Shown: positions 17,853 through 26,699 of the stretch, piece after piece
Numbering within the stretch: the stretch's first letter is position 1
How the letters are laid out: each line of letters starts with the position of its first letter
Assembly: GCA_045627185.1 (NCBI GenBank)
Contig: JAZQNE010000114.1
Coordinates: 18,260-82,259, forward strand
Reading direction: 5' to 3'
DNA: 64,000 nucleotides
DNA from: SZUA-448 sp045627185
GTDB lineage: Bacteria > Bacillota > Clostridia > Lachnospirales > Lachnospiraceae
Program-made: the position numbers and the translations under genes
Notes under the pieces: model-generated
Database searches by the model: none
Seen by the model: the letters and a program-made list of their open reading frames with translations, nothing else
What the model was told of the DNA's origin: nothing

Positions 17853-19168
17853 CAGCACGCGAAGCAGCTGTAGTGGCAATTCAGAATATTACCGATAAAA
17901 AACAGGCATCCCACAGGGTTGTAAGGGAAACTCTTGACCTTATGGGCGGCGATGCCCGCGAAAGGGCACTTTGCAAGCGCCTGACCGAGGGTACGGCAGA
18001 ACGTCTGATAAGCATCGATTACGTTATTAACAGTTTTTCAAAAACACCCGTTGAGAAGATGAAACCGCTTATCCGGGCCGTTATGCGGACAGGAGCCTAT
18101 CAGCTGTTGTTTATGGACGGTATTCCGGCAAGCGCTGCATGTAATGAGAGTGTAAAAATTGTAAAAAAGCATGGTCTGACCGGACTTAGCGGTTTTGTAA
18201 ACGGTGTTCTGAGAAAAATCAGTACAGACGGAAAAACCTGTTTTGAAAAGGGTTGTGAATTAAAAGGACTTAAAGGAAAATCCGTTAAATATTCGGTTCC
18301 CGAATGGCTTTTACGTCAGTGGCAGCGCGACTACGGTGCCGAAACCCTTGAAAAAATAGCTATGGCACAGTGCGATGCAAGCCCCTTGTATTTCAGGGTG
18401 AACCTCAGCAAATGTACTGTTGACGAATGTAAGGATGCTCTTGAAAAGGATGGTATCATCTGTGAAAAACCTGTTCTTTCGCTTCCGGGACCTTTTGAAA
18501 ATGCAGAACTTCCCGTACTTCGTGCGCTGAGCTGTGAAGGCTTTGAAAATGTTGAAGCTTTCAGAAAAGGCTGGTTTGTTGTCCAGGATGTCAGCTCGAT
18601 GCTTGTCGGATATACAGCTGATGTCAGGGGCGGAGAGCGTATCCTTGACCTTTGTGCAGCACCCGGCGGAAAGACAATGCAGCTTCGTGATATGCTGGAC
18701 TGCATCGGAAAAGGCGGGACGATTGACGCAAGGGATATTACATCAAAGAAAATCAGCCTGATTAATGAAAATCTGAACAGGTGCAGCTTCGAAAATGTTA
18801 ATCTGAGTGTTGGGGATGCTACTGTTTTTGATGATAAGCTTACAGATAAATATGACCTTGTTATTGCAGATGTTCCTTGCTCGGGAACAGGCGTAACGGG
18901 CAGAAAACCTGATATTAAGCTTAATATGAATGAGGAAACGCAGAAGGAACTTATTGAGCTTCAGATTCCGATTCTTGAAAATGCAGCAAGATATGTTAAA
19001 AAGGGTGGAAAACTGATTTTTTCGACATGTACGCTGAATCGTGCCGAAAATGAATCCGGCATGAAGCTGCTTTCGGAACTCGGACTTGTGAAGAAAACAG
19101 AAATCCGGATGATTCCCGGCGTTCATTCGGGTGATGGCTTTTTCATAAGCCTTTTTATCCGGGAATAA
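17849..19168 (+). CDS. rsmB: 16S rRNA (cytosine967-C5) methyltransferase
   Basis: RsmB (Sun/Fmu) methylates C967 of 16S rRNA (E. coli numbering) with S-adenosylmethionine. The 439 residues consist of an N-terminal NusB-like RNA-binding domain (about 1-140) and a Rossmann methyltransferase domain with LDLCAAPGGKTMQL, the motif IV PCSGTG (Cys344), and the motif VI STCTLN with the catalytic nucleophile Cys394. It is a standard member of the def-fmt-rsmB-rlmN cluster. The metallopeptidase gene often found before rsmB in relatives is absent. Confidence 0.94.
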   Translation: MTAREAAVVAIQNITDKKQASHRVVRETLDLMGGDARERALCKRLTEGTAERLISIDYVINSFSKTPVEKMKPLIRAVMRTGAYQLLFMDGIPASAACNESVKIVKKHGLTGLSGFVNGVLRKISTDGKTCFEKGCELKGLKGKSVKYSVPEWLLRQWQRDYGAETLEKIAMAQCDASPLYFRVNLSKCTVDECKDALEKDGIICEKPVLSLPGPFENAELPVLRALSCEGFENVEAFRKGWFVVQDVSSMLVGYTADVRGGERILDLCAAPGGKTMQLRDMLDCIGKGGTIDARDITSKKISLINENLNRCSFENVNLSVGDATVFDDKLTDKYDLVIADVPCSGTGVTGRKPDIKLNMNEETQKELIELQIPILENAARYVKKGGKLIFSTCTLNRAENESGMKLLSELGLVKKTEIRMIPGVHSGDGFFISLFIRE

Positions 19169-19195
19169 AAGTTTTATTATAGATTAAGGTGTTTT

Positions 19196-20272
19196 ATGGC
19201 AAAGACAGATATTAAATCAATGAATATCGCTGAACTTACGGAATACTTCAAATCGCTTGGCGAGCCGGCTTTCCGCGCGGGGCAGGTTTTTGAATGGCTT
19301 CATAAAAAGCATGTAAGTTCCTTTTCGGAAATGACAAATCTGTCGAATGCCCTGAGACAGAAATTATCGGATGATTGCGAGTTTGTCTTCCTTGAAAAGG
19401 TTGAGTGTCTCTGCTCAAAAATTGACGGGACAAGAAAATATCTTTTCAGAATTCCGGAGGGTGAAGTTAAACTTAAAAACAATGTTATCGAAAGCGTCTT
19501 AATGAAATACAAGCATGGCAATTCCGTATGTATTTCATCACAGGTCGGATGCCGTATGGGCTGCAGGTTCTGCGCTTCAACAATAGGCGGACTTGAAAGA
19601 AACTTAAGACCCTCCGAAATGCTTGAACAGATTTACCGTATTGAAGAAGATATCGGTGAACGTGTAAGCAACGTTGTAATCATGGGAACCGGTGAGCCCA
19701 TGGACAACCTTGACAATGTCCTGCGTTTTCTTGAACTCGTTTCGAGCGATAAGGGAATTAACATCAGCAAGAGAAACATTACTGTTTCAAGCTGCGGACT
19801 TGTTCCTGAAATAAAGCGTTTTGCAGATTCCGATCCGGATGCGACTCTTGCACTTTCGCTTCATGCTCCGAACGATGAACTCAGAAAAACACTTATGCCG
19901 GTTGCAAATAAGTTTACGATTAAGGAAGTTCTTGAAGCGACCGATTATTATTTTAGCAGGACCGGTCGCAGGATTACTTTTGAATACAGCCTTGTTAAGG
20001 GTGTGAATGACGGAAAAGAGCAGGCTCTTGAGCTTGTGGGGCTTCTGAAGGGCAGAAACTGTCATGTCAATCTTATCCCCGTAAATCCGGTAAAAGAGCG
20101 GGGATATCATGCAACAGAACATCCTGATGTGCTTAATTTCAAAAATCTTCTTGAAAAAAATCATATAAATGTTACTATTAGAAGAGAAATGGGTTCGGAT
20201 ATTAATGCTGCCTGCGGTCAGTTACGCAAGAGTCATGCCGAATCACATGAAGGGGAAGGAGTAGTGCAGTGA
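19196..20272 (+). CDS. rlmN: Dual-specificity RNA methyltransferase RlmN
   Basis: A radical-SAM enzyme that methylates C2 of A2503 in 23S rRNA and A37 in some tRNAs. The 358 residues contain the iron-sulfur motif CRMGCRFC (CxxxCxxC), the SAM-binding region MGTGEPMDNLDNV, and the C-terminal INAACGQL whose cysteine takes part in the methyl-transfer intermediate. It starts at ATG, with an AAGGTG upstream, 27 bases after rsmB. Its stop overlaps the GTG start of the phosphatase by 4 bases. Confidence 0.95.
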   Translation: MAKTDIKSMNIAELTEYFKSLGEPAFRAGQVFEWLHKKHVSSFSEMTNLSNALRQKLSDDCEFVFLEKVECLCSKIDGTRKYLFRIPEGEVKLKNNVIESVLMKYKHGNSVCISSQVGCRMGCRFCASTIGGLERNLRPSEMLEQIYRIEEDIGERVSNVVIMGTGEPMDNLDNVLRFLELVSSDKGINISKRNITVSSCGLVPEIKRFADSDPDATLALSLHAPNDELRKTLMPVANKFTIKEVLEATDYYFSRTGRRITFEYSLVKGVNDGKEQALELVGLLKGRNCHVNLIPVNPVKERGYHATEHPDVLNFKNLLEKNHINVTIRREMGSDINAACGQLRKSHAESHEGEGVVQ

Positions 20273-20994
20273 GGTCTTTTGCACTTACGGATATCGGCAA
20301 GAAGCGTGAAGACAATGAAGATTTTGTTTTCCGCAGTGAGGAGCCTGTTGGCTGTCTGCCGAATCTGTTTATTGTTGCCGACGGAATGGGCGGTCACAAT
20401 GCCGGAGATTTTGCTTCCAGGTTCTGCGTTGAGGAATTTACCCAGCTGCTTCGCGAATCAAACGGTAAAACCGTTTACAGTACGCTTGATGCTGCTTTTC
20501 GCGAAATGAATGAGAAACTGATTCAGCAGGCCAAGGAAAGAAGCGAACTTGACGGTATGGGAACAACTTTTGTTATGGCTTTTGTACAGGATGGGGTTCT
20601 TCATGTTGCGAACATAGGGGACAGCCGCCTGTATTTAGTGCGCTCAGAAATAGAGCAGATCACCATGGACCATTCTCTTGTAGCCGAGATGGTCAGAAAC
20701 GGTGATATTAATGAGGAAATGGCAAGATTCCATCCGAATAAGAACATTGTCACAAGGGCTATCAGCACCAACGGAGTTGTTGTTCCGGATTATTTTGAGG
20801 TTCCGGTTTCAGATAACGATTCTTTCCTGCTTTGCTCGGACGGTCTTTATTCGATGGTTGAAAATAAAGAAATATTTGATATTATTAAGAAACATCCTTC
20901 CGATGAGCAGGGAGCATGTGAAGAACTTATTGAAACAGCCAATCAAAATGGTGGCAAGGATAACATTTCAGCTATCGTTGTAAGCCTTAAGTAA
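20269..20994 (+). CDS. stp: PP2C-type Ser/Thr protein phosphatase
   Basis: A metal-dependent phosphatase (PrpC/Stp) that reverses phosphorylation by the PASTA kinase encoded next to it. The 241-residue catalytic domain is complete: DIGKKREDNED, VADGMGGHNAGD, GDSRLYLV, LLCSDGLYSMVEN and the final GGKDNISAIVV supply the metal-binding aspartates. It starts at GTG, in a GTGA overlap with rlmN. It has no membrane segment, so it should act in the cytoplasm. The pair sits next to genes for translation and ribosome assembly, as in many Firmicutes. Confidence 0.94.
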   Translation: MRSFALTDIGKKREDNEDFVFRSEEPVGCLPNLFIVADGMGGHNAGDFASRFCVEEFTQLLRESNGKTVYSTLDAAFREMNEKLIQQAKERSELDGMGTTFVMAFVQDGVLHVANIGDSRLYLVRSEIEQITMDHSLVAEMVRNGDINEEMARFHPNKNIVTRAISTNGVVVPDYFEVPVSDNDSFLLCSDGLYSMVENKEIFDIIKKHPSDEQGACEELIETANQNGGKDNISAIVVSLK

Positions 20995-21013
20995 TACAGA
21001 ATAGGAGTTATTT

Positions 21014-23248
21014 ATGATTAAAGTAGGTATGTTTATTAACGACCGATACGAGATTATTGATAAGGTCGGTACAGGCGGAATGGCCGATGTTTACAAGGCA
21101 AAGGACCATCGTCTGAACCGTTATGTGGCAATAAAGGTCCTTAAACCGGAATATTCAACCGACAAGAATTTCGTATCAAAGTTCCGTGGTGAGGCACAGT
21201 CTGCAGCGGGTCTTTCACATCCGAATATTGTTAATGTGTATGACGTAGGCGAAGACAACGGTCTTTATTACATCGTTATGGAACTGGTTGAAGGTATAAC
21301 CCTTAAGCGTTTTATTGAGCGTAAGGGCCATCTTGAGGTGCGCGAAACTGTTGGAATTGCTATTCAGATTGCCCTTGGTATGGAAGCTGCTCATGCAAAG
21401 CATATTATCCACAGGGACATCAAGCCTCAGAATATTATTATTTCCCGTGAAGGAAAAGTTAAAGTTACCGATTTTGGTATTGCAAAGGCTGCTACTTCCA
21501 ACACTGTAACGCAGAATGCAATCGGTTCGGTTCATTATCTTTCTCCCGAGCAGGCAAGAGGCGGCTACAGCGATGAAAGAAGTGATATCTATTCACTCGG
21601 TATTACAATTTATGAAATGCTTACCGGTAAGGTTCCTTTCGCGGGAGACAATACCGTTTCTGTTGCACTTCTCCATATTCAGGGTGAGGCTGAGCCTGTT
21701 CGCGAACTGAATCCCGATGTTCCCGAGAGCCTTGAAAAGATTGTTGAAAAATGTATGCAGAAGAAGCAGGAACGTCGCTATCAGAATGCTTCAGAGCTTA
21801 TTGCGGACCTTAAAATGTCCATTACCAATTCAAAGGGCGATTTTGTTGTTATCAATTCAACACCTATTGATTCCCCTACAATTGAAATGACCAAAAAGCA
21901 GCTTCAGGAAATTGAAGCCGCTACCGGAACAAAGACCGGCGTTCAGCCCCAGAAAAAGAGCAAAAAGGCTGTTAAGGATGAACTTGATGATGACGGTGAT
22001 GATATTGACAGCATGAATCCCGTTCTTGAGAAAATTCTCACTGTGGCAAGCGTTTTTGCTGCCATTCTGGTTGGTGTTGCAGTTCTTTATCTTGTAACCA
22101 ATTCTTTGGGAATTTTCAAGGGAATTTCGGGTATAGGAAAACCTACAGATCCAATAATTCCTACAAACTCGCCTACACCTACCATTACACCTATTCCGCA
22201 GTCAGACCTTGTATTTATGCCGAATGTAATAGGTCTTACCGAAGAAAATGCAAAGGATTCACTCGAAAAAAGATCAACCAAGTTTTCTATTAAGATTAAA
22301 GAGGATTATTCTGAGGAATATGATAAAGGACAGGTAATTGAGCAATATCCTCAGCCTGATGCCGAAATAACAGAAACCCAGGAAATAATTCTTACCATAA
22401 GCACCGGTAAGAAATCCGGACAGATTCCTGACGTTGTAAACTATACAAAGAATCAGGCTGTTACCGTTCTCCAGGATAAGAAATATGTTGTTGATATCAT
22501 TAATGTTTTCGATAACGAAGTTGAAGAGGGACGTGTAATTCGTACAGAGCCTGATGCATATACACCTGCATATCCGGGTACCGAGGTCAAGCTTTATGTA
22601 AGCCTTGGTGTTAATACCGAAAAGGTTGAGGTTCCCAGCGTTCTTGGAAAGACAGCTACGGAAGCGCTTGCAATTCTTGAGGCTGCACAGCTGAAGCTTG
22701 GTGTGACCGAATACGAATACAGTGACATTTATCCTAACGGACAGATTTGCATTCAGAGTGTTGAGCCCGGTGAAAAGGCACAGATTAACAGTGCAATCGG
22801 AATCTTTATCAGTAAGGGACCTAACCCGAATCCTACTGCAACTCCGATTCCTACCGAAACACCTTCGCCTACTCCTACAACACAGCCTGAAGCAACACCT
22901 ACTCCCGAAATTCCGGCTACACCTACACCTACTCCTATTGTTACGGGATCGGTAGATGTGGAATTCCCGGCTTCCATGCCTGATTCGTTTGATACAATGT
23001 TTGATGATGCAACATCAACATTTGTTCTTACTCTTGAACTGAAACAGGGCGATGAAACTTATTTGATTTATAATGCGGAAATAGAGGTTGATAACTTCGT
23101 AAACAATTTCCTTACGAAGAGAAGAAACTTCAACATTCCTGCCGGTTATGCGTCAAAATTCAAGGAAGGTGCCGCATCTGTTGATTTAAGAGCTAATGGC
23201 GAAACAATGGCTACAATTGGTACATATATTGTACTTCAGACTCAATGA
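21014..23248 (+). CDS. prkC: PASTA-domain Ser/Thr kinase (PrkC/PknB)
   Basis: A membrane kinase that senses cell-wall muropeptides or lipid II and phosphorylates cytoplasmic proteins. Order in 744 residues: kinase domain 10-270 (Lys41, HRDIKPQN at 133-140, DFG at 153-155), an acidic juxtamembrane stretch, one transmembrane helix at about 341-363, three PASTA repeats (about 399-466, 468-533, 537-602), a Pro/Thr-rich linker (605-642) and an extra C-terminal domain of about 100 residues (645-744) that I do not recognise. The stop overlaps rsgA by 4 bases. The 3' extra domain is the unusual part; the kinase itself looks fully active. Confidence 0.96.
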   Translation: MIKVGMFINDRYEIIDKVGTGGMADVYKAKDHRLNRYVAIKVLKPEYSTDKNFVSKFRGEAQSAAGLSHPNIVNVYDVGEDNGLYYIVMELVEGITLKRFIERKGHLEVRETVGIAIQIALGMEAAHAKHIIHRDIKPQNIIISREGKVKVTDFGIAKAATSNTVTQNAIGSVHYLSPEQARGGYSDERSDIYSLGITIYEMLTGKVPFAGDNTVSVALLHIQGEAEPVRELNPDVPESLEKIVEKCMQKKQERRYQNASELIADLKMSITNSKGDFVVINSTPIDSPTIEMTKKQLQEIEAATGTKTGVQPQKKSKKAVKDELDDDGDDIDSMNPVLEKILTVASVFAAILVGVAVLYLVTNSLGIFKGISGIGKPTDPIIPTNSPTPTITPIPQSDLVFMPNVIGLTEENAKDSLEKRSTKFSIKIKEDYSEEYDKGQVIEQYPQPDAEITETQEIILTISTGKKSGQIPDVVNYTKNQAVTVLQDKKYVVDIINVFDNEVEEGRVIRTEPDAYTPAYPGTEVKLYVSLGVNTEKVEVPSVLGKTATEALAILEAAQLKLGVTEYEYSDIYPNGQICIQSVEPGEKAQINSAIGIFISKGPNPNPTATPIPTETPSPTPTTQPEATPTPEIPATPTPTPIVTGSVDVEFPASMPDSFDTMFDDATSTFVLTLELKQGDETYLIYNAEIEVDNFVNNFLTKRRNFNIPAGYASKFKEGAASVDLRANGETMATIGTYIVLQTQ

Positions 23249-24123
23249 CGGGAAAAATAATTAAAGGAATTGCCGGTTTCTTTTATGTTAATTCCGATGA
23301 AACCGGGGTAATTGAATGTAAAGCAAAAGGTATTCTCCGAAACAGGGGCGAAAAGCCCCTGGTCGGGGATAATGTTGAATTCGGTATTATTGATACCGAA
23401 AAACGCCTTGGAAATATTATCAGACTGATTCCGCGAAAAAGTGAACTGATAAGGCCGGCTGTTGCTAACGTTGATCAGGCACTTGTTGTTTTTGCAGCTG
23501 CAAAGCCTGAGCCAAACCTAAATCTTCTTGACCGTCTGCTGATCAATATGGCTCAGCAGGGGCTTGAAACAATTATCTGCTTTAATAAATGTGACTTGAT
23601 TAATGATGCTGAAAAGGCAATGCTTTATGATACATATCGTGACTGCGGTTCAGATGTTATTTTCATCAGTGCAAAAAAGCAGATAGGAACAGAAGAATTA
23701 TCCTATATGCTGCGCGGGAAAACCACAGTTCTTGCAGGTCCGTCCGGTGTTGGAAAATCCACTCTCATGAATCTGCTTAATCCCGATGCCGATATGGAAA
23801 CGGGTACTATCAGTGAAAAGATTGAGCGCGGCCGTCATACAACAAGACATTCGGAGCTGTTTTATCTTGAAAACGGGACATATCTTATGGATACTCCCGG
23901 TTTCAGCTCTCTTTATGTGACGGATATCGAGCCGGTTGACCTCAGGCAGTTTTATAAGGAATTCACCGCTTTTGAGCCGGAATGCCGTTTTGGAGACTGC
24001 GTACATCTGAATGAGGCTGACTGTGGCATAAGAAGAGCAGTTTCAGAGGGAAGAATTCCTAACGAACGCTATGAAAATTACAAATTGATTTATAAAGAAA
24101 TTAAGGAGCAAAAGAAATACTGA
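23245..24123 (+). CDS. rsgA: Ribosome small-subunit GTPase RsgA
   Basis: RsgA (YloQ/EngC) checks late 30S subunit assembly using GTP. It has the circularly permuted GTPase order: an OB-fold N-terminus, then G4 (NKCDL), G1 (GPSGVGKSTLMN) and G3 (DTPGFSS), then a zinc finger with C, C, H, C in CRFGDCVHLNEADC. The 292-residue length is normal. It is coupled to prkC by an ATGA overlap, and is known in relatives to be a substrate of that kinase. Confidence 0.95.
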   Translation: MTGKIIKGIAGFFYVNSDETGVIECKAKGILRNRGEKPLVGDNVEFGIIDTEKRLGNIIRLIPRKSELIRPAVANVDQALVVFAAAKPEPNLNLLDRLLINMAQQGLETIICFNKCDLINDAEKAMLYDTYRDCGSDVIFISAKKQIGTEELSYMLRGKTTVLAGPSGVGKSTLMNLLNPDADMETGTISEKIERGRHTTRHSELFYLENGTYLMDTPGFSSLYVTDIEPVDLRQFYKEFTAFEPECRFGDCVHLNEADCGIRRAVSEGRIPNERYENYKLIYKEIKEQKKY

Positions 24124-24126
24124 TTT

Positions 24127-24789
24127 ATGATAAAGCTTTCTCCCTCCATCCTTGCTGCTGATTTTAACAAGCTCGGAGAACAAATTGAAGAAGTTTATTA
24201 CGCAGGAGCGGAATATCTCCATGTAGATGTTATGGATGGCTTTTTTGTCCCAAGCATTTCGTTTGGGATGCCTGTAATTACATCAATCAGAAAAAATACC
24301 GAAATATTCTTTGATGTTCATCTTATGATTAATGAGCCCATACGTTATATCAAAGAATTTAAGGATAGCGGTGCGGACCTTATTACGGTTCACGTTGAAG
24401 CCTGCAAGGACTTAAATGCTACAATAGATAAAATACATGAGATGGGCTTAAAGGCAGGCATTTCGATTAAGCCCGGAACGCCGGTTGAGGCTGTTCTGCC
24501 TTACGCTGACAGGGTTGAACTTATTCTTGTTATGTCTGTTGAGCCCGGATTTGGTGGTCAGAAATTTATTCCGGAAAGTCTGCGTAAACTTAATTCTCTT
24601 AAAAAATATAAAGAGAGATTCGGATTCGGGGCAGAGATTGAGGTTGACGGCGGTGTTACACTTGATAATGCAGCTGAAATTATTGAAGCCGGAGCAGAAG
24701 TTCTTGTATCGGGAAGCTCGGTTTTCAGAGGAAATATCACAAAAAATATAAAATCCTTCAAGGAGGTTTTTGCTAATGCTACTAAGTGA
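24127..24789 (+). CDS. rpe: Ribulose-phosphate 3-epimerase
   Basis: Converts ribulose 5-phosphate to xylulose 5-phosphate in the pentose phosphate pathway. A TIM barrel of 220 residues with the metal-binding HVDVMDGFFVP and FDVHLMI, phosphate-binding MSVEPGFGGQKF and EVDGGV. The ATG is 3 bases after the rsgA stop with no clear ribosome binding site. The 3' end overlaps the PilZ gene by 14 bases and contains that gene's ribosome binding site. Confidence 0.95.
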   Translation: MIKLSPSILAADFNKLGEQIEEVYYAGAEYLHVDVMDGFFVPSISFGMPVITSIRKNTEIFFDVHLMINEPIRYIKEFKDSGADLITVHVEACKDLNATIDKIHEMGLKAGISIKPGTPVEAVLPYADRVELILVMSVEPGFGGQKFIPESLRKLNSLKKYKERFGFGAEIEVDGGVTLDNAAEIIEAGAEVLVSGSSVFRGNITKNIKSFKEVFANATK

Positions 24790-25522
24790 AGTCAGACTCG
24801 GTAGACCTTTGGAAATTTATATTACCAGAGACGAATATCATTATCGTATCTTAAGCCGAATTGAATATGCAGAAGAAGGTTGCGTCTGTGTAACTCTTAT
24901 TGCCAGCGGAAAGCGTATTTTCCAGTTCCTTGATACCGATATCGTGGATATTGTATATCAGGAACAGGACCGTATGTGGAAATGGTCAAATGTCAAGGGC
25001 GCTGTTGTTACCGTTGAAGGTGATAAACTTCACGGATTTTTCTCATCCGACCAGGGTCAGAATTATAACCGCAGAAATGCTTTCCGTCTTTATTACGGCA
25101 AGGAAATCAATATTCATTATCTTGTGCGTGATGACATTCAGTTAAAAAATATGCAGACTGAATCTGCTCTGAGCAGCCAGCGTGTTTATAACTATGACAA
25201 GAACACGGACGGAATCCGTGAGGAATGCTTCAGGCTTGTTGACTGTCGTGCATTTCTCCGCGATATCAGTGAATCCGGCGTTGGTGTTTTCACAAATGAG
25301 CGATTTCTTCCCGAAGATGAATTCACCTTTACGCTTGATTCTGATTTCGGACCTATTGAATGCAAGGCAATGGTTATTCGTATGAAGGATAACACAAATG
25401 GTTCATTCAAGCATTATTACGGCTGCAAATTCATTGAGACCAGCAGAAATCTTACAAAGTACCTGTATGAGCAGCAGAGGCTTCAGCTTCAGAATGCCAA
25501 TAACATCATTAAGAGAAAATAA
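24776..25522 (+). CDS. PilZ domain protein (probable c-di-GMP receptor)
   Basis: Likely cyclic di-GMP binding protein, YcgR-like. The 248 residues have an N-terminal beta-rich domain (about 1-95) and a C-terminal PilZ domain with both ligand motifs: RxxxR at Arg100-Arg104 and DxSxxG at 163-168 (DISESG). The gap between the motifs is longer than in typical PilZ domains, with an extra polar loop at about 118-150. The start at 24776 has GGAGG 9 bases upstream. It overlaps rpe by 14 bases, so it is in the priA-rpe operon, where relatives more often carry thiN. No cyclase, phosphodiesterase, flagellar or pilus gene is in the window, so the output is unknown. Confidence 0.82.
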   Translation: MLLSEVRLGRPLEIYITRDEYHYRILSRIEYAEEGCVCVTLIASGKRIFQFLDTDIVDIVYQEQDRMWKWSNVKGAVVTVEGDKLHGFFSSDQGQNYNRRNAFRLYYGKEINIHYLVRDDIQLKNMQTESALSSQRVYNYDKNTDGIREECFRLVDCRAFLRDISESGVGVFTNERFLPEDEFTFTLDSDFGPIECKAMVIRMKDNTNGSFKHYYGCKFIETSRNLTKYLYEQQRLQLQNANNIIKRK

Positions 25523-25541
25523 TTTGGGGATTTGCAAATTA

Positions 25542-25555
25542 CGGCAGTTCTGCCG
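25542..25555. other. Short inverted repeat before ychF
   Basis: CGGCAG-TT-CTGCCG gives two exact 6-bp arms around two bases. It may be a weak hairpin or a protein site. No T run follows, so I do not call it a terminator. Confidence 0.35.
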
Positions 25556-25587
25556 CATAGAATATATTTAGAGAATTGGAGAGAATT

Positions 25588-26682
25588 ATGAAACTTGGAA
25601 TCGTAGGCTTGCCGAACGTAGGCAAGAGTACATTGTTTAACTCGCTTACTAAGGCGGGCGCTGAATCGGCCAATTATCCTTTCTGTACAATTGACCCGAA
25701 CGTTGGTGTTGTTCCCGTTCCCGATGAAAGACTGAAGGTTCTTTCTGACATGAACAAATCGGCAAAGATTGTTCCCGCTGTTGTTGAATTTGTTGATATT
25801 GCAGGCCTTGTTAAAGGTGCTTCCAAGGGTGAAGGACTTGGAAACCAGTTCCTTTCACATATCCGTGAGGTTGATGCCATTGTTCATGTTGTCAGATGTT
25901 TTGACGATTCGAACATTATCCATGTTGAGGGCAGTGTTGATCCTGTCAGAGATATTGAGACCATTAATCTTGAATTGATTTTTGCTGACCTTGAAGTTCT
26001 TGAGCGTCGTATTGCCAAAGGCTCAAAGGGCATGCAGAATGAAGCCGTAAAGAAAGAAATTGCCCTTCTTAACCGTATTAAGGCAGCTCTTGAAAGCGGA
26101 CGTCCCGCATCCGATGTTAAGGCAGAAGATGAAGATGAGCAGGCAATTCTTGATGCTCTCCAGCTCCTTACAAGTAAACCTGTTATTTTTGCCGCAAATG
26201 TTAAGGACGATGATCTTGCAGATGACGGTGAATCTAATGATTATGTAAAAGCAGTCAGGGAATATGCTTCAAAGAACGGGGCAGAGGTATTTGTAATCTG
26301 TGCTCAGATTGAACAGGAAATTTCCGAACTTGATGATGATGAAAAGAAAGAATTTCTTGAAGAACTCGGAATTGAAAAGTCCGGTCTTGAGAAACTGATT
26401 CAGGCAAGTTACAAGATTCTCGGTCTTATCAGTTATCTGACTTCGGGTCCGACCGAAACCCGTGCGTGGACAATTGAGGTTGGTACAAAGGCTCCCCAGG
26501 CTGCGGGAAAAATCCATTCTGATTTTGAAAGAGGCTTTATCCGTGCTGAGGTTGTCAGCTATGAGAACCTGGTTGCATGCGGAAGCTTTAATGCAGCTAA
26601 AGAAAAAGGCCTGATTCGTTCCGAAGGAAAAGAATATGTTTTCCAGGATGGCGATGTTGTTCTTTTCAGATTTAATGTATGA
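25588..26682 (+). CDS. ychF: Redox-regulated ATPase/GTPase YchF (OLA1 family)
   Basis: A universally conserved P-loop protein of the Obg class that prefers ATP and binds ribosomes; its exact role is unsettled. The 364 residues begin MKLGIVGLPNVGKSTLFN (Walker A) and contain the switch segment VEFVDIAGLVKGASKGEGLGNQFL, a coiled-coil middle and a C-terminal TGS domain ending QDGDVVLFRFNV. GGAGAG is about 5 bases before the ATG at 25588; an in-frame TTG at 25576 is less likely. Confidence 0.96.
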   Translation: MKLGIVGLPNVGKSTLFNSLTKAGAESANYPFCTIDPNVGVVPVPDERLKVLSDMNKSAKIVPAVVEFVDIAGLVKGASKGEGLGNQFLSHIREVDAIVHVVRCFDDSNIIHVEGSVDPVRDIETINLELIFADLEVLERRIAKGSKGMQNEAVKKEIALLNRIKAALESGRPASDVKAEDEDEQAILDALQLLTSKPVIFAANVKDDDLADDGESNDYVKAVREYASKNGAEVFVICAQIEQEISELDDDEKKEFLEELGIEKSGLEKLIQASYKILGLISYLTSGPTETRAWTIEVGTKAPQAAGKIHSDFERGFIRAEVVSYENLVACGSFNAAKEKGLIRSEGKEYVFQDGDVVLFRFNV

Positions 26683-26699
26683 TTTTTTGGGGGTAAGAT

